Below, piece after piece: positions 42,808 through 53,212 of a stretch of 64,000 bases of DNA. Under the pieces are notes generated by a model that saw only the letters and a list, made by a program, of their open reading frames with translations, was not told the origin of the DNA and made no database searches. Source of the stretch: Robiginitomaculum sp. (GTDB lineage Bacteria > Pseudomonadota > Alphaproteobacteria > Caulobacterales > Maricaulaceae); the NCBI GenBank assembly GCA_002733805.1, contig NVXG01000007.1:1-64000 (forward strand), written 5' to 3'. Made by a program: the position numbers and the translations under genes. The first letter of the stretch is position 1. The number at the start of each line of letters is the position of its first letter.

Positions 42808-44835
42808 CTAGCGTCTGCTGCCACGGTTGAGGTCTTCTTGCAGTCGGATCAATGCGGGTTGGTCCGTGATCCGGTTGCGATAGACCTGCACATTCTCCAT
42901 GACCCGCTGCACATAATTGCGGGTCTCCGAATACGGGATGCTTTCAACCCAGTCGATAGGGTCAATATCGAACCTAGGGTCGCCATAATCCTTGACCCAC
43001 TTTTTGACTCTGGATTGTCCGGCATTATAGGCCGCAGCACTCATGATATAAGAGCCATCAAACTTGGCGAGCAAATCCTGCAAATGGGCTGAGCCAATAT
43101 TCAAATTGTATGCCGGATCATCGGTCAACCAGCTCTTGATGTAAGGCAAACCATGCTTTTTGGCGGTAAGCTTGGCCGTTGCCGGCATCAATTGCATCAA
43201 ACCACGAGCTCCAACTCGACTGACCGCGCGCGGGTATAGTTCGCTTTCCTGCCGAGACAAGGCCAAAACCAGCGCAGTTTCGGGACGGTCGGCCAAAACG
43301 GGCACTTCTAGAACCGGCCATTGGCTTTCTGGCAAAACTTCACCGCGCAACAAAGCTGCCTTTGCGGCGCGAACTGCAATGCCGGCTTGCCCGTTATTGC
43401 GGTTTAATCTGGCCAGCATGACGTGATCTACCGCGCCCGGCAACAAATCATCCAGGTGATAACTAAACCGGCGATAGGTTTTTATGTCACCGACCAAAGC
43501 GAGGAGTTTCAGCGCCCGGACTTGTGGGTGAGTTTCAAAGATCAACCGATCCGTATCTGATGGCTCCGGGTCTTTGCCCAGCACTAGATGGGCCGGTCCC
43601 AATTGTTGTTGGGCTAATTGTCCGTAATAGGTAAAATTAAATTCTGCTGCTTGCGAGAATTCTGCCCGGGCTTGATAGTCAAGGTCAGGCATTTCCAGCA
43701 ATGCCATGCCAGCCCAATAGTGCGCGCGGGCTTTGGAAACCGGAGTTTTAACCCCTTCAGCCAAGCGTATGAAATGTTTGTACGCGGTTTCGGCCTGGTA
43801 TAATTTGCGTAAAGCCAGCCATCCGGCCATCCATTCGCCTTCTGCAAAATCACTGCCTTTGGTGAAGCCATGGTTTCTGGCCAAATCATAGGCGTTTTGA
43901 TATTGTCGATCTTTGATGGCGCGTCGGGCATGAATGTGCCGTTCAGTCCACATGCGTTTTTGAGAGGCTGGGGTCGGGCCAAACTCAGGGAATTTTAAGG
44001 CCAGTTCCATGGATGATTTGGCCAAGCCGGATTTGCGGCGCCATAAGGCTCGCTCATAAAGCAATCCTGGGTCGGACCGCATGGATTTGGGTACATTATA
44101 AATCGCCCTGTTAACACCACTAGAGCGCCGCATCAGCCGGATGCGGGCAATGCTGAGCGAGCGGGCATCGCGACCCAGTTTTGACAACAGCTTTTGTGCT
44201 GCGCTGGCCTGGTGACGCCACAACAACATATCAACTCGAATTTCATGATCTTCGCGAGTCAGGATTTTGCTATGGGTTTTTAGCACTGATTTGCTGACTT
44301 TTTTTGAAATCGCATCATTGTGCCAAGCATCGCGCAACATTTGGGTAGCGACATCTGGTTGTTGATTGGCAAATAGGGCTTCGGCATGGGCGATTTTGCC
44401 ATTGCCCGAAATGGCTGGCCAAACGGAAAACCATTCAATAATGGCGATGGGTTCCATACCGGATTCGGCTATTTTGCCTTCCGCCAACATTCGAATGCGA
44501 TCGTGCCTTGGCCAGTTCTCTAGGGTGCGAACCGCATCGGCCAAATCAAAATAGCTTGAGTCTTTGTCGTTCAGGGCGAGATACCAATCAACCAACCCAG
44601 TGGCTGAAGGTTGAATTAACCCGGCGCGATAGTCGCGGGCTGACGACCATTTGTCTTCTGATATGGCAATCATGGCCCGGCGAAAATGAGTAAATTCCAA
44701 GTCTTCTAGAAACTCACTGGTATTGGCTGGAATAGGTTTGTTTGATGGCGCAAGTTCGCTGGCGTTGGCTGTGCAAGCCACAACCACCAAAAGAGTTGAA
44801 AGAAATCTAACAAACATATGCTGCATCGTAGCCAT
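42808..44835 (-). CDS. Soluble lytic murein transglycosylase (Slt70-like)
   Basis: A 675-residue protein with signal peptide (hydrophobic core about residues 8-25, ending in NASE), a long helical superhelix with tandem helix pairs, and a C-terminal SLT domain: ALSRQESELYPRAVSRVGARGLMQLMP with the catalytic Glu, then AAYNAGQSRVKKW and YSETRNYVQRVMENVQVYR. It cleaves peptidoglycan glycan strands forming 1,6-anhydro ends in the periplasm. Three in-frame ATGs stand within seven codons; no clear ribosome site separates them. Divergent from dapA. Confidence 0.92.
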   Translation of the reverse strand: MATMQHMFVRFLSTLLVVVACTANASELAPSNKPIPANTSEFLEDLEFTHFRRAMIAISEDKWSSARDYRAGLIQPSATGLVDWYLALNDKDSSYFDLADAVRTLENWPRHDRIRMLAEGKIAESGMEPIAIIEWFSVWPAISGNGKIAHAEALFANQQPDVATQMLRDAWHNDAISKKVSKSVLKTHSKILTREDHEIRVDMLLWRHQASAAQKLLSKLGRDARSLSIARIRLMRRSSGVNRAIYNVPKSMRSDPGLLYERALWRRKSGLAKSSMELALKFPEFGPTPASQKRMWTERHIHARRAIKDRQYQNAYDLARNHGFTKGSDFAEGEWMAGWLALRKLYQAETAYKHFIRLAEGVKTPVSKARAHYWAGMALLEMPDLDYQARAEFSQAAEFNFTYYGQLAQQQLGPAHLVLGKDPEPSDTDRLIFETHPQVRALKLLALVGDIKTYRRFSYHLDDLLPGAVDHVMLARLNRNNGQAGIAVRAAKAALLRGEVLPESQWPVLEVPVLADRPETALVLALSRQESELYPRAVSRVGARGLMQLMPATAKLTAKKHGLPYIKSWLTDDPAYNLNIGSAHLQDLLAKFDGSYIMSAAAYNAGQSRVKKWVKDYGDPRFDIDPIDWVESIPYSETRNYVQRVMENVQVYRNRITDQPALIRLQEDLNRGSRR

Positions 44836-44946
44836 TGAGAACGCTGGTACGCTAGCGCAATATCCTGAACAGGGAATAAATCCCTGTTGGCGAAATTGCC
44901 CAAACGCTTCTATAAAGCTTAGAATAACCCGTTGCAGGACATTTTG

Positions 44947-45813
44947 ATGTTATTTGGTTCAATCCCGGCTTTGGTCACTCCGTTTCGAGATGGTGAGGTG
45001 GATATACCAGCCTTTGCCCGTTTCGTCGAATGGCAGATTGCCTCAGGCAGTCACGGCCTGGTGCCTTGTGGCACGACCGGTGAGGGCATCACGCTGGAGC
45101 CAGACGAGCAACGCATTGTGATTGAGGCCTGTGTCGAGCAAGCCCATGGCAAGGTGCCGGTGATTGCCGGGACCGGAGCGCCCGCTACCCACCGTGCGGT
45201 GGCATTGGCGCAAATGGCTCGCGGGGCGGGCGTTGATGCTGTGCTGGTTGCGCCGCCATGGTATAATAAACCAAGCCAACTTGGGATTATCGCCCATTTC
45301 AGAGAAATTTCGAAAGTCGGCATCCCTATTATTTTGTATAACGTTCCCAGTCGGACTCTGGTCGATATCTTGCCGGAAACCATGGGGGAAATTATTAAAT
45401 TTCCAAACATTATCGGGATTAAAGATGCCACGGGTGATCTGGACCGGGTTGCCGCGCAACGAGAGATCTGCGGCGCTGAGTTTTTGCAACTTTCCGGGGA
45501 AGATGCCACGGCGCTCGCATTTTATCAGAAGGGTGGGTTGGGCTGTATTTCAGTAACTGCAAATGTATTACCCCAGCAATGCGCCGATTTTCAGAATGCT
45601 CTGCGTGCAGGCAATATAGAGCTGGCCATGGGGCTGGATGCCAAATTAAAAGCGGCGCATCGGGCTATGTTTGCGGATCCTAGCCCGGCTCCTGCCAAAT
45701 ATGCATTGTCAAAAATGGGTAAAATGAATAATGAACTGCGTTTACCCATGTTGCCCGCCAGCCAAAATGCGCGAATTTTGGTCGATCAGGCAATGGCAGC
45801 AGCTTTAGATTGA
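44947..45813 (+). CDS. dapA: 4-hydroxy-tetrahydrodipicolinate synthase
   Basis: A 288-residue TIM-barrel aldolase. Seen: GSIPALVTPF, CGTTGEGITLE, YNVPSRTLVD (active-site Tyr), and the Schiff-base Lys in IIGIKDATGDL. Condenses pyruvate with aspartate semialdehyde in lysine/diaminopimelate synthesis. ATG at 44947 with AGGAC 9 bases upstream; a TTG five codons earlier is less likely. smpB follows after nine bases. Confidence 0.97.
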   Translation: MLFGSIPALVTPFRDGEVDIPAFARFVEWQIASGSHGLVPCGTTGEGITLEPDEQRIVIEACVEQAHGKVPVIAGTGAPATHRAVALAQMARGAGVDAVLVAPPWYNKPSQLGIIAHFREISKVGIPIILYNVPSRTLVDILPETMGEIIKFPNIIGIKDATGDLDRVAAQREICGAEFLQLSGEDATALAFYQKGGLGCISVTANVLPQQCADFQNALRAGNIELAMGLDAKLKAAHRAMFADPSPAPAKYALSKMGKMNNELRLPMLPASQNARILVDQAMAAALD

Positions 45814-45822
45814 GAATGTACG

Positions 45823-46305
45823 ATGTCAGGTGGTGGACGCAAAAAAAAGGACGGCAAGAGCATAATTGCTGACAATCGGCGGGCTAGGTATGACTACCAT
45901 ATCGAAGAAGTGTTCGAGGCTGGTATGATGTTAGTTGGCACCGAGGTGAAAGCCTTGCGCGAAGGCCGGGCCAATATCGCCGAATCTTATGTGTCATTCG
46001 AGGGGGATGACCTGACGTTGATCAATGCCAATATCCCGATTTACCGGGCGGCAAACCGGTTCAACCATGAACCAAACCGTCCACGCAAATTATTGTTGCA
46101 CCGTCGTGAGGTAGACAAATTGGCCGTGGCGATACAGCGACAGGGCCGCACCGTGGTTCCGTTAAAGATGTACTTTAACGAGCGCGGACTGGTGAAGCTG
46201 GAAATTGCCATCTCATTGGGTAAGAAAGTGCATGATAAACGTGCTACTTCGAAAGATCGGGATTGGAAGCGTGATCAATCGCGGTTGATGCGGGATCGTG
46301 GCTAA
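45823..46305 (+). CDS. smpB: SsrA-binding protein SmpB
   Basis: A 160-residue protein with the SmpB core: N-terminal lysines, [46 protein letters not shown], and the basic tail [22 protein letters not shown] that enters the ribosomal mRNA path. It brings tmRNA to stalled ribosomes. tmRNA itself is not in the window. Follows dapA, the usual alphaproteobacterial neighbour. Confidence 0.97.
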   Translation: MSGGGRKKKDGKSIIADNRRARYDYHIEEVFEAGMMLVGTEVKALREGRANIAESYVSFEGDDLTLINANIPIYRAANRFNHEPNRPRKLLLHRREVDKLAVAIQRQGRTVVPLKMYFNERGLVKLEIAISLGKKVHDKRATSKDRDWKRDQSRLMRDRG

Positions 46306-46308
46306 TCC

Positions 46309-46962
46309 TTACAGGCCAGATTTGATTTTTTCAAAAACCTGATCGAACATTGCTTCGGTCAGTCGACCGGTATTGGTGTTGTACCTGGAGCAATGATAGC
46401 TATCGATGATCCGCAAATTCCGTCCGTCCGCACTGAAATGATGCTCCCCACAATGGGAAAAAACATAGTCCTTTTTCCGCAATCCAAATGTGGTCAACAC
46501 GTTGTTATGGGCAATATGACCCAGCGCCAACAAGGTGGTTAGCTTGGGCAAATGAGCAATTCGACTGACTAAAAACGGCCGACAATTACTGGCTTCGGGT
46601 CCCGTTGGTTTATTTTGCGGTGGGACGCAGCGCACTGCATTGGTGATCATACAGTCAATTAGACGCAGCCCATCATCAATTGATTTTCTATAGGTACCTG
46701 TTGCAAAATTGTGTTTTATCAAAGCTTTATATAATAAATCTCCAGCACCATCTCCGGTAAACGGGCGACCGGTTCGATTGGCTCCACCGCGCCCCGGCGC
46801 CATGCCGACCACTAAAAATCGGGCGCTGTCAGGCCCAAATGAATCAACCGGCGCATTGTGCCAATCCGGCTCGGCGGCGGCAATTTCATTGCGATAGGCG
46901 ACCAGTCTGGGGCACAGTTTGCAATTGCGTGGTGCTTCAGGTGGCGTGTTGTTCTGGCTCAT
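46309..46962 (-). CDS. Uracil-DNA glycosylase, family 5 (UdgB-like)
   Basis: A 217-residue glycosylase with the family-5 motif GMAPGRGGANRTGRPFTGD and the C-terminal YHCSRYNTNTGRLT in place of the usual HPSRxNxxTGRLT. N-terminal Cys14 and Cys17, plus two later Cys (NAVRCVPP and ASNCRPF), can bind a [4Fe-4S] cluster. Removes uracil and some deaminated or oxidised bases from DNA. Starts in a 4-base overlap with the NYN gene and converges on smpB with 3 bases between. Confidence 0.9.
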   Translation of the reverse strand: MSQNNTPPEAPRNCKLCPRLVAYRNEIAAAEPDWHNAPVDSFGPDSARFLVVGMAPGRGGANRTGRPFTGDGAGDLLYKALIKHNFATGTYRKSIDDGLRLIDCMITNAVRCVPPQNKPTGPEASNCRPFLVSRIAHLPKLTTLLALGHIAHNNVLTTFGLRKKDYVFSHCGEHHFSADGRNLRIIDSYHCSRYNTNTGRLTEAMFDQVFEKIKSGL

Positions 46963-47495
46963 AATGGATCCCGTCCAATCATTTGGGCGAGATCAGCCAG
47001 TTCAATAAAATTATCGGCTTGGCGCCGCAGTTCGGCAGCAGCAATTGGTGGCTTGGATTTCACGGTAGACACAACGGACACCCGGACGCCTTTGCTTTGC
47101 AAGGCTCGAACCAACACACAAAAATCACCATCTCCCGAAAACAGGATCAGATGATCCAACCAATCCGCAGCGAGCAAGGCATCAATGGCGAGATCTACAT
47201 CCATATCGCCTTTTATGCGTTTGCGTCCGGTTTGCGGGTCGGTGAATTCTTTTGCCGGCTTGGTGATCACGTTAAAGCCGTTATAGCTTAACCAATCAAT
47301 CAGGGGCTTGAGCGGCGAGGTTTCGTGTTCTTGAAGCAATGCCGTATAGTAATTGGCCCGGATCAAGCGGCCTCGATTGCGAAATTCACGTAACAGTTTT
47401 GAATAATCAATCTCCATATCCAATCCGCGCAATGCGGCATAGAGATTGGCACCATCGATGAATAAACCTATTCGTTCGTCTTGATAGAAAGTCAT
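46959..47495 (-). CDS. NYN/PIN-like domain protein (LabA/DUF88)
   Basis: A 178-residue protein of the NYN family: GLFIDGANLYAALRGL with the first acidic residue, KGDMDVDLAIDALLAA, and LILFSGDGDFCVLVRALQSKGVRVSVV with the remaining Asp residues. These can bind Mg2+, and several relatives are RNases. It overlaps the glycosylase gene by 4 bases, so the two are co-transcribed. Its biological target is unknown. Confidence 0.9.
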   Translation of the reverse strand: MTFYQDERIGLFIDGANLYAALRGLDMEIDYSKLLREFRNRGRLIRANYYTALLQEHETSPLKPLIDWLSYNGFNVITKPAKEFTDPQTGRKRIKGDMDVDLAIDALLAADWLDHLILFSGDGDFCVLVRALQSKGVRVSVVSTVKSKPPIAAAELRRQADNFIELADLAQMIGRDPL

Positions 47496-47515
47496 TTTTC
47501 TGGATTTGCCTGATT

Positions 47516-48040
47516 ATGAATCAAAAAATACAATTCAGGAAAGCCTATATTTCGTTTGGGGCCAACCTGCCTTTTGGGAATAGTTCACCGGCGCAGACTA
47601 TTTTGCAGGCCATGCAATTGCTGGATCACCATGAATTGCAGTTTGTAAAAAGTTCGTCCCTATGGTCCAGCCCCGCTTGGCCAGACCCGGCTGATCCCGA
47701 ATATGTCAATGCAATGGCGCTTTTTATGTGTTGTCTTACCCCGCTCAAATTGATGAACCGACTGGGCCGGATGGAACGTCAGTTTGGCCGGGTTGCCAGC
47801 CGCCGAAATGCACCGCGCACGTTGGATATTGATCTGATCTCGTATGGTCAATTGCGCGCTGCTACCAAACGCGTGCAAATCCCACATCCGCGTGCCCAGG
47901 AGCGGGCATTTGTATTATTGCCATTGCGCGAAATTGCGCCGCTATGGCGATGCCCAAAAACCGGCCAGCCGATTGATCAATTGATTGACAATTTACCGCT
48001 ATCTGATCTTCAGGCAACAAAACTATGTAAATCGTTGTAA
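47516..48040 (+). CDS. folK: 2-amino-4-hydroxy-6-hydroxymethyldihydropteridine pyrophosphokinase
   Basis: A 174-residue [20 protein letters not shown] at the start, [20 protein letters not shown], and the signature [11 protein letters not shown] followed by [16 protein letters not shown]. Transfers pyrophosphate from ATP to the pterin in folate synthesis. ATG at 47516; divergent from the NYN gene. rpoZ follows after 77 bases. Confidence 0.95.
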   Translation: MNQKIQFRKAYISFGANLPFGNSSPAQTILQAMQLLDHHELQFVKSSSLWSSPAWPDPADPEYVNAMALFMCCLTPLKLMNRLGRMERQFGRVASRRNAPRTLDIDLISYGQLRAATKRVQIPHPRAQERAFVLLPLREIAPLWRCPKTGQPIDQLIDNLPLSDLQATKLCKSL

Positions 48041-48117
48041 ATAGACGTTGCGTAATCAAAAAAGGGCGGGTAGTTAGGGCGCTTCGCTCTATTCAGAAAT
48101 ATCAGGAAATTGATCCT

Positions 48118-48474
48118 ATGGCTCGCGTTACCGTTGAAGATTGCATTGACAAAGTCGACACCCGGTTTGATCTGGTTTTGTTTTCGGCTCATCGCGCCCG
48201 GATGATCCTTTCTGGGGCACCGCTGCTTGTTGAGCGTGACAACGATAAAGATACGGTTGTTGCGTTACGTGAAATTGCTGACGAAGTGGTCAGTATTCCT
48301 GAATTGAAAGAGGGTCTGATCTCTGGCTTGCAACGAGTTCTTCCAGAAGAAGAAGCCGAAGCCGAAGAATTGTTGGCCATTGAGCAGAAAGCCGAAGAAG
48401 AACCTGTCAGTGAGCTTGATATGATGCGGGCGCTTACCGCTGACCGTGACGGCTCTTCCGACAGCCGATTCTAA
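48118..48474 (+). CDS. rpoZ: RNA polymerase omega subunit
   Basis: A 118-residue protein with [28 protein letters not shown], the omega core motif, and an acidic Glu-rich tail. Assists assembly of RNA polymerase and forms a ppGpp site. It stands five bases before the rsh gene, which is the standard arrangement. Confidence 0.97.
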   Translation: MARVTVEDCIDKVDTRFDLVLFSAHRARMILSGAPLLVERDNDKDTVVALREIADEVVSIPELKEGLISGLQRVLPEEEAEAEELLAIEQKAEEEPVSELDMMRALTADRDGSSDSRF

Positions 48475-48479
48475 CGGCT

Positions 48480-50720
48480 ATGGCAGGGGAGAACTCATCC
48501 CCCGCACCTTCTGCCTTTGTCGGCGGTCTCCGTTCTACATTTCTGGAACCGGATCAGCTGATTGCTGGCGTTCGCAAATATGACCCGAAGGTCGATGAAG
48601 TGCTTTTGCGGCACGCCTATGCCTATGCCAAAGAAAAACATGGCACCCAAACCCGAAAATCCGGCGAGCCTTATTACGCGCATCCGGTAAATGTCGCGGC
48701 CATCTTGATGGAATTGCGACTGGACAGTGCTTCGATCATCACTGCGTTATTGCATGATACGGTCGAAGATACCGATGCAACACTGGATGAGTTATCCGAG
48801 CTGTTTGGGCCGGAAATTTCTGATCTGGTCGATGGGGTGACCAAGCTAACCCATCTGGAGGTGAAATCCGCCCGCTCCAAGCAAGGTGAGAATTTACAGA
48901 AATTTGTACTGGCCATTACCCGGGATGTTCGGGTGTTGCTGGTTAAACTGGCTGACCGCCTGCACAATATGCGCACCCTGCAGCACATATCCTTTCGGCC
49001 CAAGCGCGAACGGATCGCCCGTGAAACTCTAGAAATTTATGCGCCATTGGCCCGGCGCATCGGGGTGCAGAAAATTTGTTCGGAATTGGAAGATTTGGCT
49101 TTCCTGTATCTTGATCCACCGGCCTATGTCACCACGACCAAGCGCCTGAAAGTCGTTCGGCAGAAACATATGCAAGCTGTTCGGCAATTGTCCGAAGATC
49201 TGACCAATCTGGTGTTGAACAGCGGGGTTGAAGCAACCTTGTACGGCCGGGAAAAACGGCCCTATTCAATTTGGCGAAAGCTACAGCGTAAAAATATCAC
49301 ATTTGATGAAGTGGCCGATGTGTACGCGTTTCGGATCATTGTTGAAAAAGTAGAGGATTGCTATGCGCTGCTGGGTTTAATTCATACCACTTGGCGCTGC
49401 GTTCCTGACCGGTTCCGGGATTTCATTTCCGTACCCAAACCAAACCATTACCAGTCGCTGCACACCACGGTAATCGGCAAAGGCAATGTTCGGATCGAGT
49501 TGCAAATCCGCACCATCGAGATGCACCGGATTGCCGAGCAAGGCGTGGCCGCACACTGGCGCTATAAACAGGGAGCGTACGGGTATGACGAAGCCACCGG
49601 CGGCGATCCTCTTGAATCGCTAAAGCCCCTGTTGGAAATTATTGAGCATGGCGGTGATCCGGATGATTTTTTGGAACATACCCGGTTGGAAATGTTTCAG
49701 GACCAAGTGTTTACGTTTACTCCGAATGGCAAGCTGATAACCTTGCCGGAAGGGGCCACGGCGATTGATTTTGCCTATGCGGTACATACGGACATCGGCG
49801 ATGAATGTGTGGGCGTTCACATAAACGGGCGCGAACGGCCTTTGCGTACACCGCTACAAAATGGTGATTCCGTACAAATCATCCGTGGCGGGCGCAAAGA
49901 ACCGCCGCCGGGCTGGGAAAGCAATGTGGTGACCGGGCGGGCAAGATCGGCCATCCGGCGTTTGGTTCGCCAGTCTGAACGATCCGAGTTCAGGAAATTG
50001 GGTAAACGTCTGGTCGAGCGCATTTTGAGCAGCAATGGATTGTCTGGAAAAGTCAATTTGACCGAAGCAGTTAGCCGGTTGCAGGTTAAGAATGTAAGCC
50101 AATTATACGTACAACTGGGCCGGGGGCATCTGACCGGCGGCGAATTTCTGGATGCGTTATATCCAGGTCGGGACCGCGCCGCCGTTGAAAGCGTGTACCA
50201 GCGCGAATTGATCACCGATGAAACCGCAGAGTTTTATGTCGGTGGCAAAGGGCTGGCGCGCGGCGTATCTATGCACTTTGCCCATTGTTGCACACCGCTG
50301 CCTGGCGATCGGATTTTGGCCATCCCCGACAAGGGGCGTGGGCTGGTGGTGCATGTAATTGATTGCGAGATCATGGCCAAGGCGATTGACGAGGGCCGCG
50401 AACCGGTAAATTTGGCGTGGACCCCACATGCGGCAAGTGAAGGGGCGTCCATCGGGCGCATATTGGCCACGGTAATCCATCGTTCTGGTTCATTGGCCGA
50501 AATCGCCGAAGCCGTTGGGCGTTCCAAAGGTAATATCATGGATGTGAAAACCCTGAGCCGAGGCGAAGATTTTTTTGACATGTCTTTTGATGTGGAAGTG
50601 CTGGACGCGAAGCATATGTGGAATATCTTAGCGGCAATTCGAAGTTGCGCTTGTGTGGATAGTGCCGAACGAGCCAAAGGCCAAGGGCCAGAAGACCAGA
50701 AATTAGAAGGAATGGATTAG
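48480..50720 (+). CDS. rsh: Bifunctional (p)ppGpp synthetase/hydrolase (RelA/SpoT homologue)
   Basis: A 746-residue Rsh protein. Hydrolase domain with His68 and His92-Asp93 (HDTVEDTDA) near the start, synthetase domain with [26 protein letters not shown] domain, and a C-terminal ACT domain. The RFRD motif resembles the basic R-x-K-D of bifunctional enzymes rather than the acidic E-x-D-D of synthetase-only RelA. Controls the stringent response. Its stop shares one base with the pyrE start. Confidence 0.96.
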   Translation: MAGENSSPAPSAFVGGLRSTFLEPDQLIAGVRKYDPKVDEVLLRHAYAYAKEKHGTQTRKSGEPYYAHPVNVAAILMELRLDSASIITALLHDTVEDTDATLDELSELFGPEISDLVDGVTKLTHLEVKSARSKQGENLQKFVLAITRDVRVLLVKLADRLHNMRTLQHISFRPKRERIARETLEIYAPLARRIGVQKICSELEDLAFLYLDPPAYVTTTKRLKVVRQKHMQAVRQLSEDLTNLVLNSGVEATLYGREKRPYSIWRKLQRKNITFDEVADVYAFRIIVEKVEDCYALLGLIHTTWRCVPDRFRDFISVPKPNHYQSLHTTVIGKGNVRIELQIRTIEMHRIAEQGVAAHWRYKQGAYGYDEATGGDPLESLKPLLEIIEHGGDPDDFLEHTRLEMFQDQVFTFTPNGKLITLPEGATAIDFAYAVHTDIGDECVGVHINGRERPLRTPLQNGDSVQIIRGGRKEPPPGWESNVVTGRARSAIRRLVRQSERSEFRKLGKRLVERILSSNGLSGKVNLTEAVSRLQVKNVSQLYVQLGRGHLTGGEFLDALYPGRDRAAVESVYQRELITDETAEFYVGGKGLARGVSMHFAHCCTPLPGDRILAIPDKGRGLVVHVIDCEIMAKAIDEGREPVNLAWTPHAASEGASIGRILATVIHRSGSLAEIAEAVGRSKGNIMDVKTLSRGEDFFDMSFDVEVLDAKHMWNILAAIRSCACVDSAERAKGQGPEDQKLEGMD

Positions 50721-51307
50721 TGAATACCCAACAGGTTCTCGAAGAATTCAAACAAGCCGGTGCTCTGTTGGAGGGGCATTTTACCTTGTCATCGGGGCGG
50801 CATAGTCCGTTTTTCCTGCAAAAAGCCTTTGTGTTTATGGACCCGGTCCGCACGGAACGCCTGTGTCGGGCTTTGGCGGAAAAGGTCAGGCAATCCGGTC
50901 TTGGTCCGTTTGACGTGATCGTCTCCCCGGCAGTGGGTGGGTTGATCCCTGGTTACGAGACCGCACGCCATTTGGGGCTTGTCGCGATGTATGTCGAGCG
51001 TGAAGATGGCAAGTTTGTGTTGCGCCGGGGCTTTACGTTGCAAGCTGGAGCAAAAGTGTTGATCGTCGAGGATATTGTTACCACCGGGTTGTCGTCGCGC
51101 GAATGTATTGATGCGGTTCGGGCCTTGGGCGGCGACGTATTGGCCGAAGCCTGCCTGATTGATCGATCGGGTGGCAAAGCCGAGGTGGGCGCGCCTTTGT
51201 TGGCGCTGGCTGAAGTGGATTTCCCAACCTATGCGCCAGATGAAATTCCGGCGGATATGGCTGCGATCCCGGCCATCAAACCGGGTAGTCGGGATTTGGG
51301 ATCATGA
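50720..51307 (+). CDS. pyrE: Orotate phosphoribosyltransferase
   Basis: A 195-residue PRTase with [21 protein letters not shown] and the PRPP motif [14 protein letters not shown]. Joins orotate to PRPP in pyrimidine synthesis. The start is GTG at 50720, overlapping the rsh stop by one base; the end overlaps pdxJ by four bases. Confidence 0.96.
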   Translation: MNTQQVLEEFKQAGALLEGHFTLSSGRHSPFFLQKAFVFMDPVRTERLCRALAEKVRQSGLGPFDVIVSPAVGGLIPGYETARHLGLVAMYVEREDGKFVLRRGFTLQAGAKVLIVEDIVTTGLSSRECIDAVRALGGDVLAEACLIDRSGGKAEVGAPLLALAEVDFPTYAPDEIPADMAAIPAIKPGSRDLGS

Positions 51308-52053
51308 TCCCGCGTCTTGGTGTGAACATCGATCATGTGGCGACGATCCGTAATGCGCGTGGCAGCCAATACCCCGATCCGGTACGCGCCGCGCACATGG
51401 CAGTCGCCGCCGGTGCCGATGGGATTACCGCCCATTTGCGCGAAGACCGACGACACATTTCCGATGATGATATCGCCCGGTTGCGCCAAGAGATAAAATT
51501 GCCGCTAAACTTGGAAATGGCTGCAACCGAGGAAATGCTGGCCATTGCACTGGATGCCAAACCACACGCGGCCTGTATTGTTCCAGAAAAGCGCGAAGAA
51601 CGCACCACAGAGGGCGGATTGGATGCCGCTGGCTTACACAATCATCTGGCCATGTATGTGCAGATGTTAAGTGACAATGGCAGTCGTGTGTCTTTGTTTG
51701 TCGAAGCTACGAAACGGCAAATGGAGGCGGCAAAGTCGCTGGGCGCACCCGTAGTTGAGTTACATACCGGCGCCTATGCCGATCACTTTTTTGCTGGAGA
51801 GTTTGAACGAGCCGAACAAGTGCTCGAGCAAATCCACGAGGCGGCCATATTTGGCACCAGTTTGGGATTGGAAATTCATGCCGGGCATGGGCTGACCTTT
51901 GAAACGGTCGGGCCGATCGCTGCAATCCCGCAGATTGCCGAGTTGAATATCGGGCACTTTTTGATTTCCGAAGCCATTTTTTGCGGGCTGGATGCATCGG
52001 TGAAACGGATGAAAAGCCTGATCACCGAAGCGCGAATTGGGGCGGCGGCATGA
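51304..52053 (+). CDS. pdxJ: Pyridoxine 5'-phosphate synthase
   Basis: A 249-residue TIM-barrel enzyme: [33 protein letters not shown], and [10 protein letters not shown] with catalytic His/Glu positions. Makes pyridoxine phosphate in the DXP-dependent B6 pathway. ATGA overlap with pyrE and again with acpS. Confidence 0.97.
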   Translation: MIPRLGVNIDHVATIRNARGSQYPDPVRAAHMAVAAGADGITAHLREDRRHISDDDIARLRQEIKLPLNLEMAATEEMLAIALDAKPHAACIVPEKREERTTEGGLDAAGLHNHLAMYVQMLSDNGSRVSLFVEATKRQMEAAKSLGAPVVELHTGAYADHFFAGEFERAEQVLEQIHEAAIFGTSLGLEIHAGHGLTFETVGPIAAIPQIAELNIGHFLISEAIFCGLDASVKRMKSLITEARIGAAA

Positions 52054-52451
52054 TTATCGGCATTGGTAGCGATCTTTGCGATATTCGTCGCATTGAAAAA
52101 ACGTTGGAGCGATTCGGCCGCCGGTTCGAACAGCGGGTGTTCACCCATGTGGAACGGAAAAAATCGGACGGGCGCAAAAATCGCGCGGCTTCCTATGCCA
52201 AGCGGTTTGCTGCCAAAGAAGCTTGCTCCAAGGCGTTGGGTACCGGTATGCGCTTTGGTGTTGCTTGGAAAGAAATGGGTGTGATTAACCTGCCCAGCGG
52301 TAAACCGACATTATTTTTGCAAGGTGGTTCTGCAAAACGACTGGACGATTTAACCCCGAACGGGCATACCGCAATTATTCACGTTACCATTACCGATGAT
52401 TACCCGTTGGCACAGGCATTTGTCGTGATTGAAGCTCTGCCAACTCAATAA
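52050..52451 (+). CDS. acpS: Holo-[acyl-carrier-protein] synthase
   Basis: A 133-residue AcpS with Mg2+ ligands Asp8 ([10 protein letters not shown]) and Glu57 ([15 protein letters not shown]). Transfers 4'-phosphopantetheine from CoA to ACP. Starts inside the pdxJ stop (ATGA), 12 bases before lepB. Confidence 0.96.
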   Translation: MIIGIGSDLCDIRRIEKTLERFGRRFEQRVFTHVERKKSDGRKNRAASYAKRFAAKEACSKALGTGMRFGVAWKEMGVINLPSGKPTLFLQGGSAKRLDDLTPNGHTAIIHVTITDDYPLAQAFVVIEALPTQ

Positions 52452-52462
52452 CTGGATATAAA

Positions 52463-53212
52463 ATGAGCGATACTCCAACCGAACCAGCTAGGTCCACAAA
52501 AGAAGAGTTTATCGAGCTGTTCTTTACCTTGGGCTGGGCATTGGTGATTGCGCTATTTTTGCGCACCATTTTCTTTCAGCCGTTTCATATTCCGTCGGCC
52601 AGCATGTATCCACAATTGATGGTCGGGGATTATTTGATTTCATCAAAATATACCTATGGGTATTCCCGTCACTCTTTACCGCTGTCGCCGAAACTATTTT
52701 CCGGGCGCATTTTGAACTCAGTGCCAAAGCGGGGCGATATCGTTGTATTCAAATGGCCACGCGATGATAAAACCGATTTTATCAAGCGGGTCATTGGTTT
52801 GCCCGGCGATCGGGTGCAGGTCAAAAATGGCCGGTTGTGGCTGAACGGCACGCAGGTTCCGTTTGAGAATTTGGGGCAGGAACAAGTCGAAGTCGGCGGT
52901 CGCATTCAAATCGTTACGCGTGTTCGCGAAACCATGCCCAATGGAAAAAGCTATATCACCTGGGATCTGGGTCAGACTTCGTATGACAATACGCCAGTGG
53001 AACTGGTGCCAGAGGGCCATTATTTCATGATGGGTGATAACCGCGATAATTCGCTGGACAGTCGAAAGTGGGGCGTGGTGAAGGCTGAGAACCTGATCGG
53101 TCGGGGCGAAGTTATTTTGATCTCTGTTGACGAACAGTTTCGTTTGGTCAAACCGTGGACTTGGGCGCATTTTCGTAAACGGGTGTTTGTCAGCTTACGG
53201 AGTGATCGTTGA
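52463..53212 (+). CDS. lepB: Signal peptidase I
   Basis: A 249-residue S26 peptidase. One N-terminal helix (about residues 18-38) then the catalytic Ser47 in PSASMYP, KRGDIVVFKWP, the catalytic Lys108 in FIKRVIGLPGDRV and the box MMGDNRDNSLDSR. Cleaves signal peptides from exported proteins in the inner membrane. Its stop overlaps the TTG start of rnc. Confidence 0.96.
   Translation: MSDTPTEPARSTKEEFIELFFTLGWALVIALFLRTIFFQPFHIPSASMYPQLMVGDYLISSKYTYGYSRHSLPLSPKLFSGRILNSVPKRGDIVVFKWPRDDKTDFIKRVIGLPGDRVQVKNGRLWLNGTQVPFENLGQEQVEVGGRIQIVTRVRETMPNGKSYITWDLGQTSYDNTPVELVPEGHYFMMGDNRDNSLDSRKWGVVKAENLIGRGEVILISVDEQFRLVKPWTWAHFRKRVFVSLRSDR

Noticed and set aside
45823-46305. tmRNA near smpB
   Set aside because: There is no room or tRNA-like fold around smpB; tmRNA must be elsewhere.
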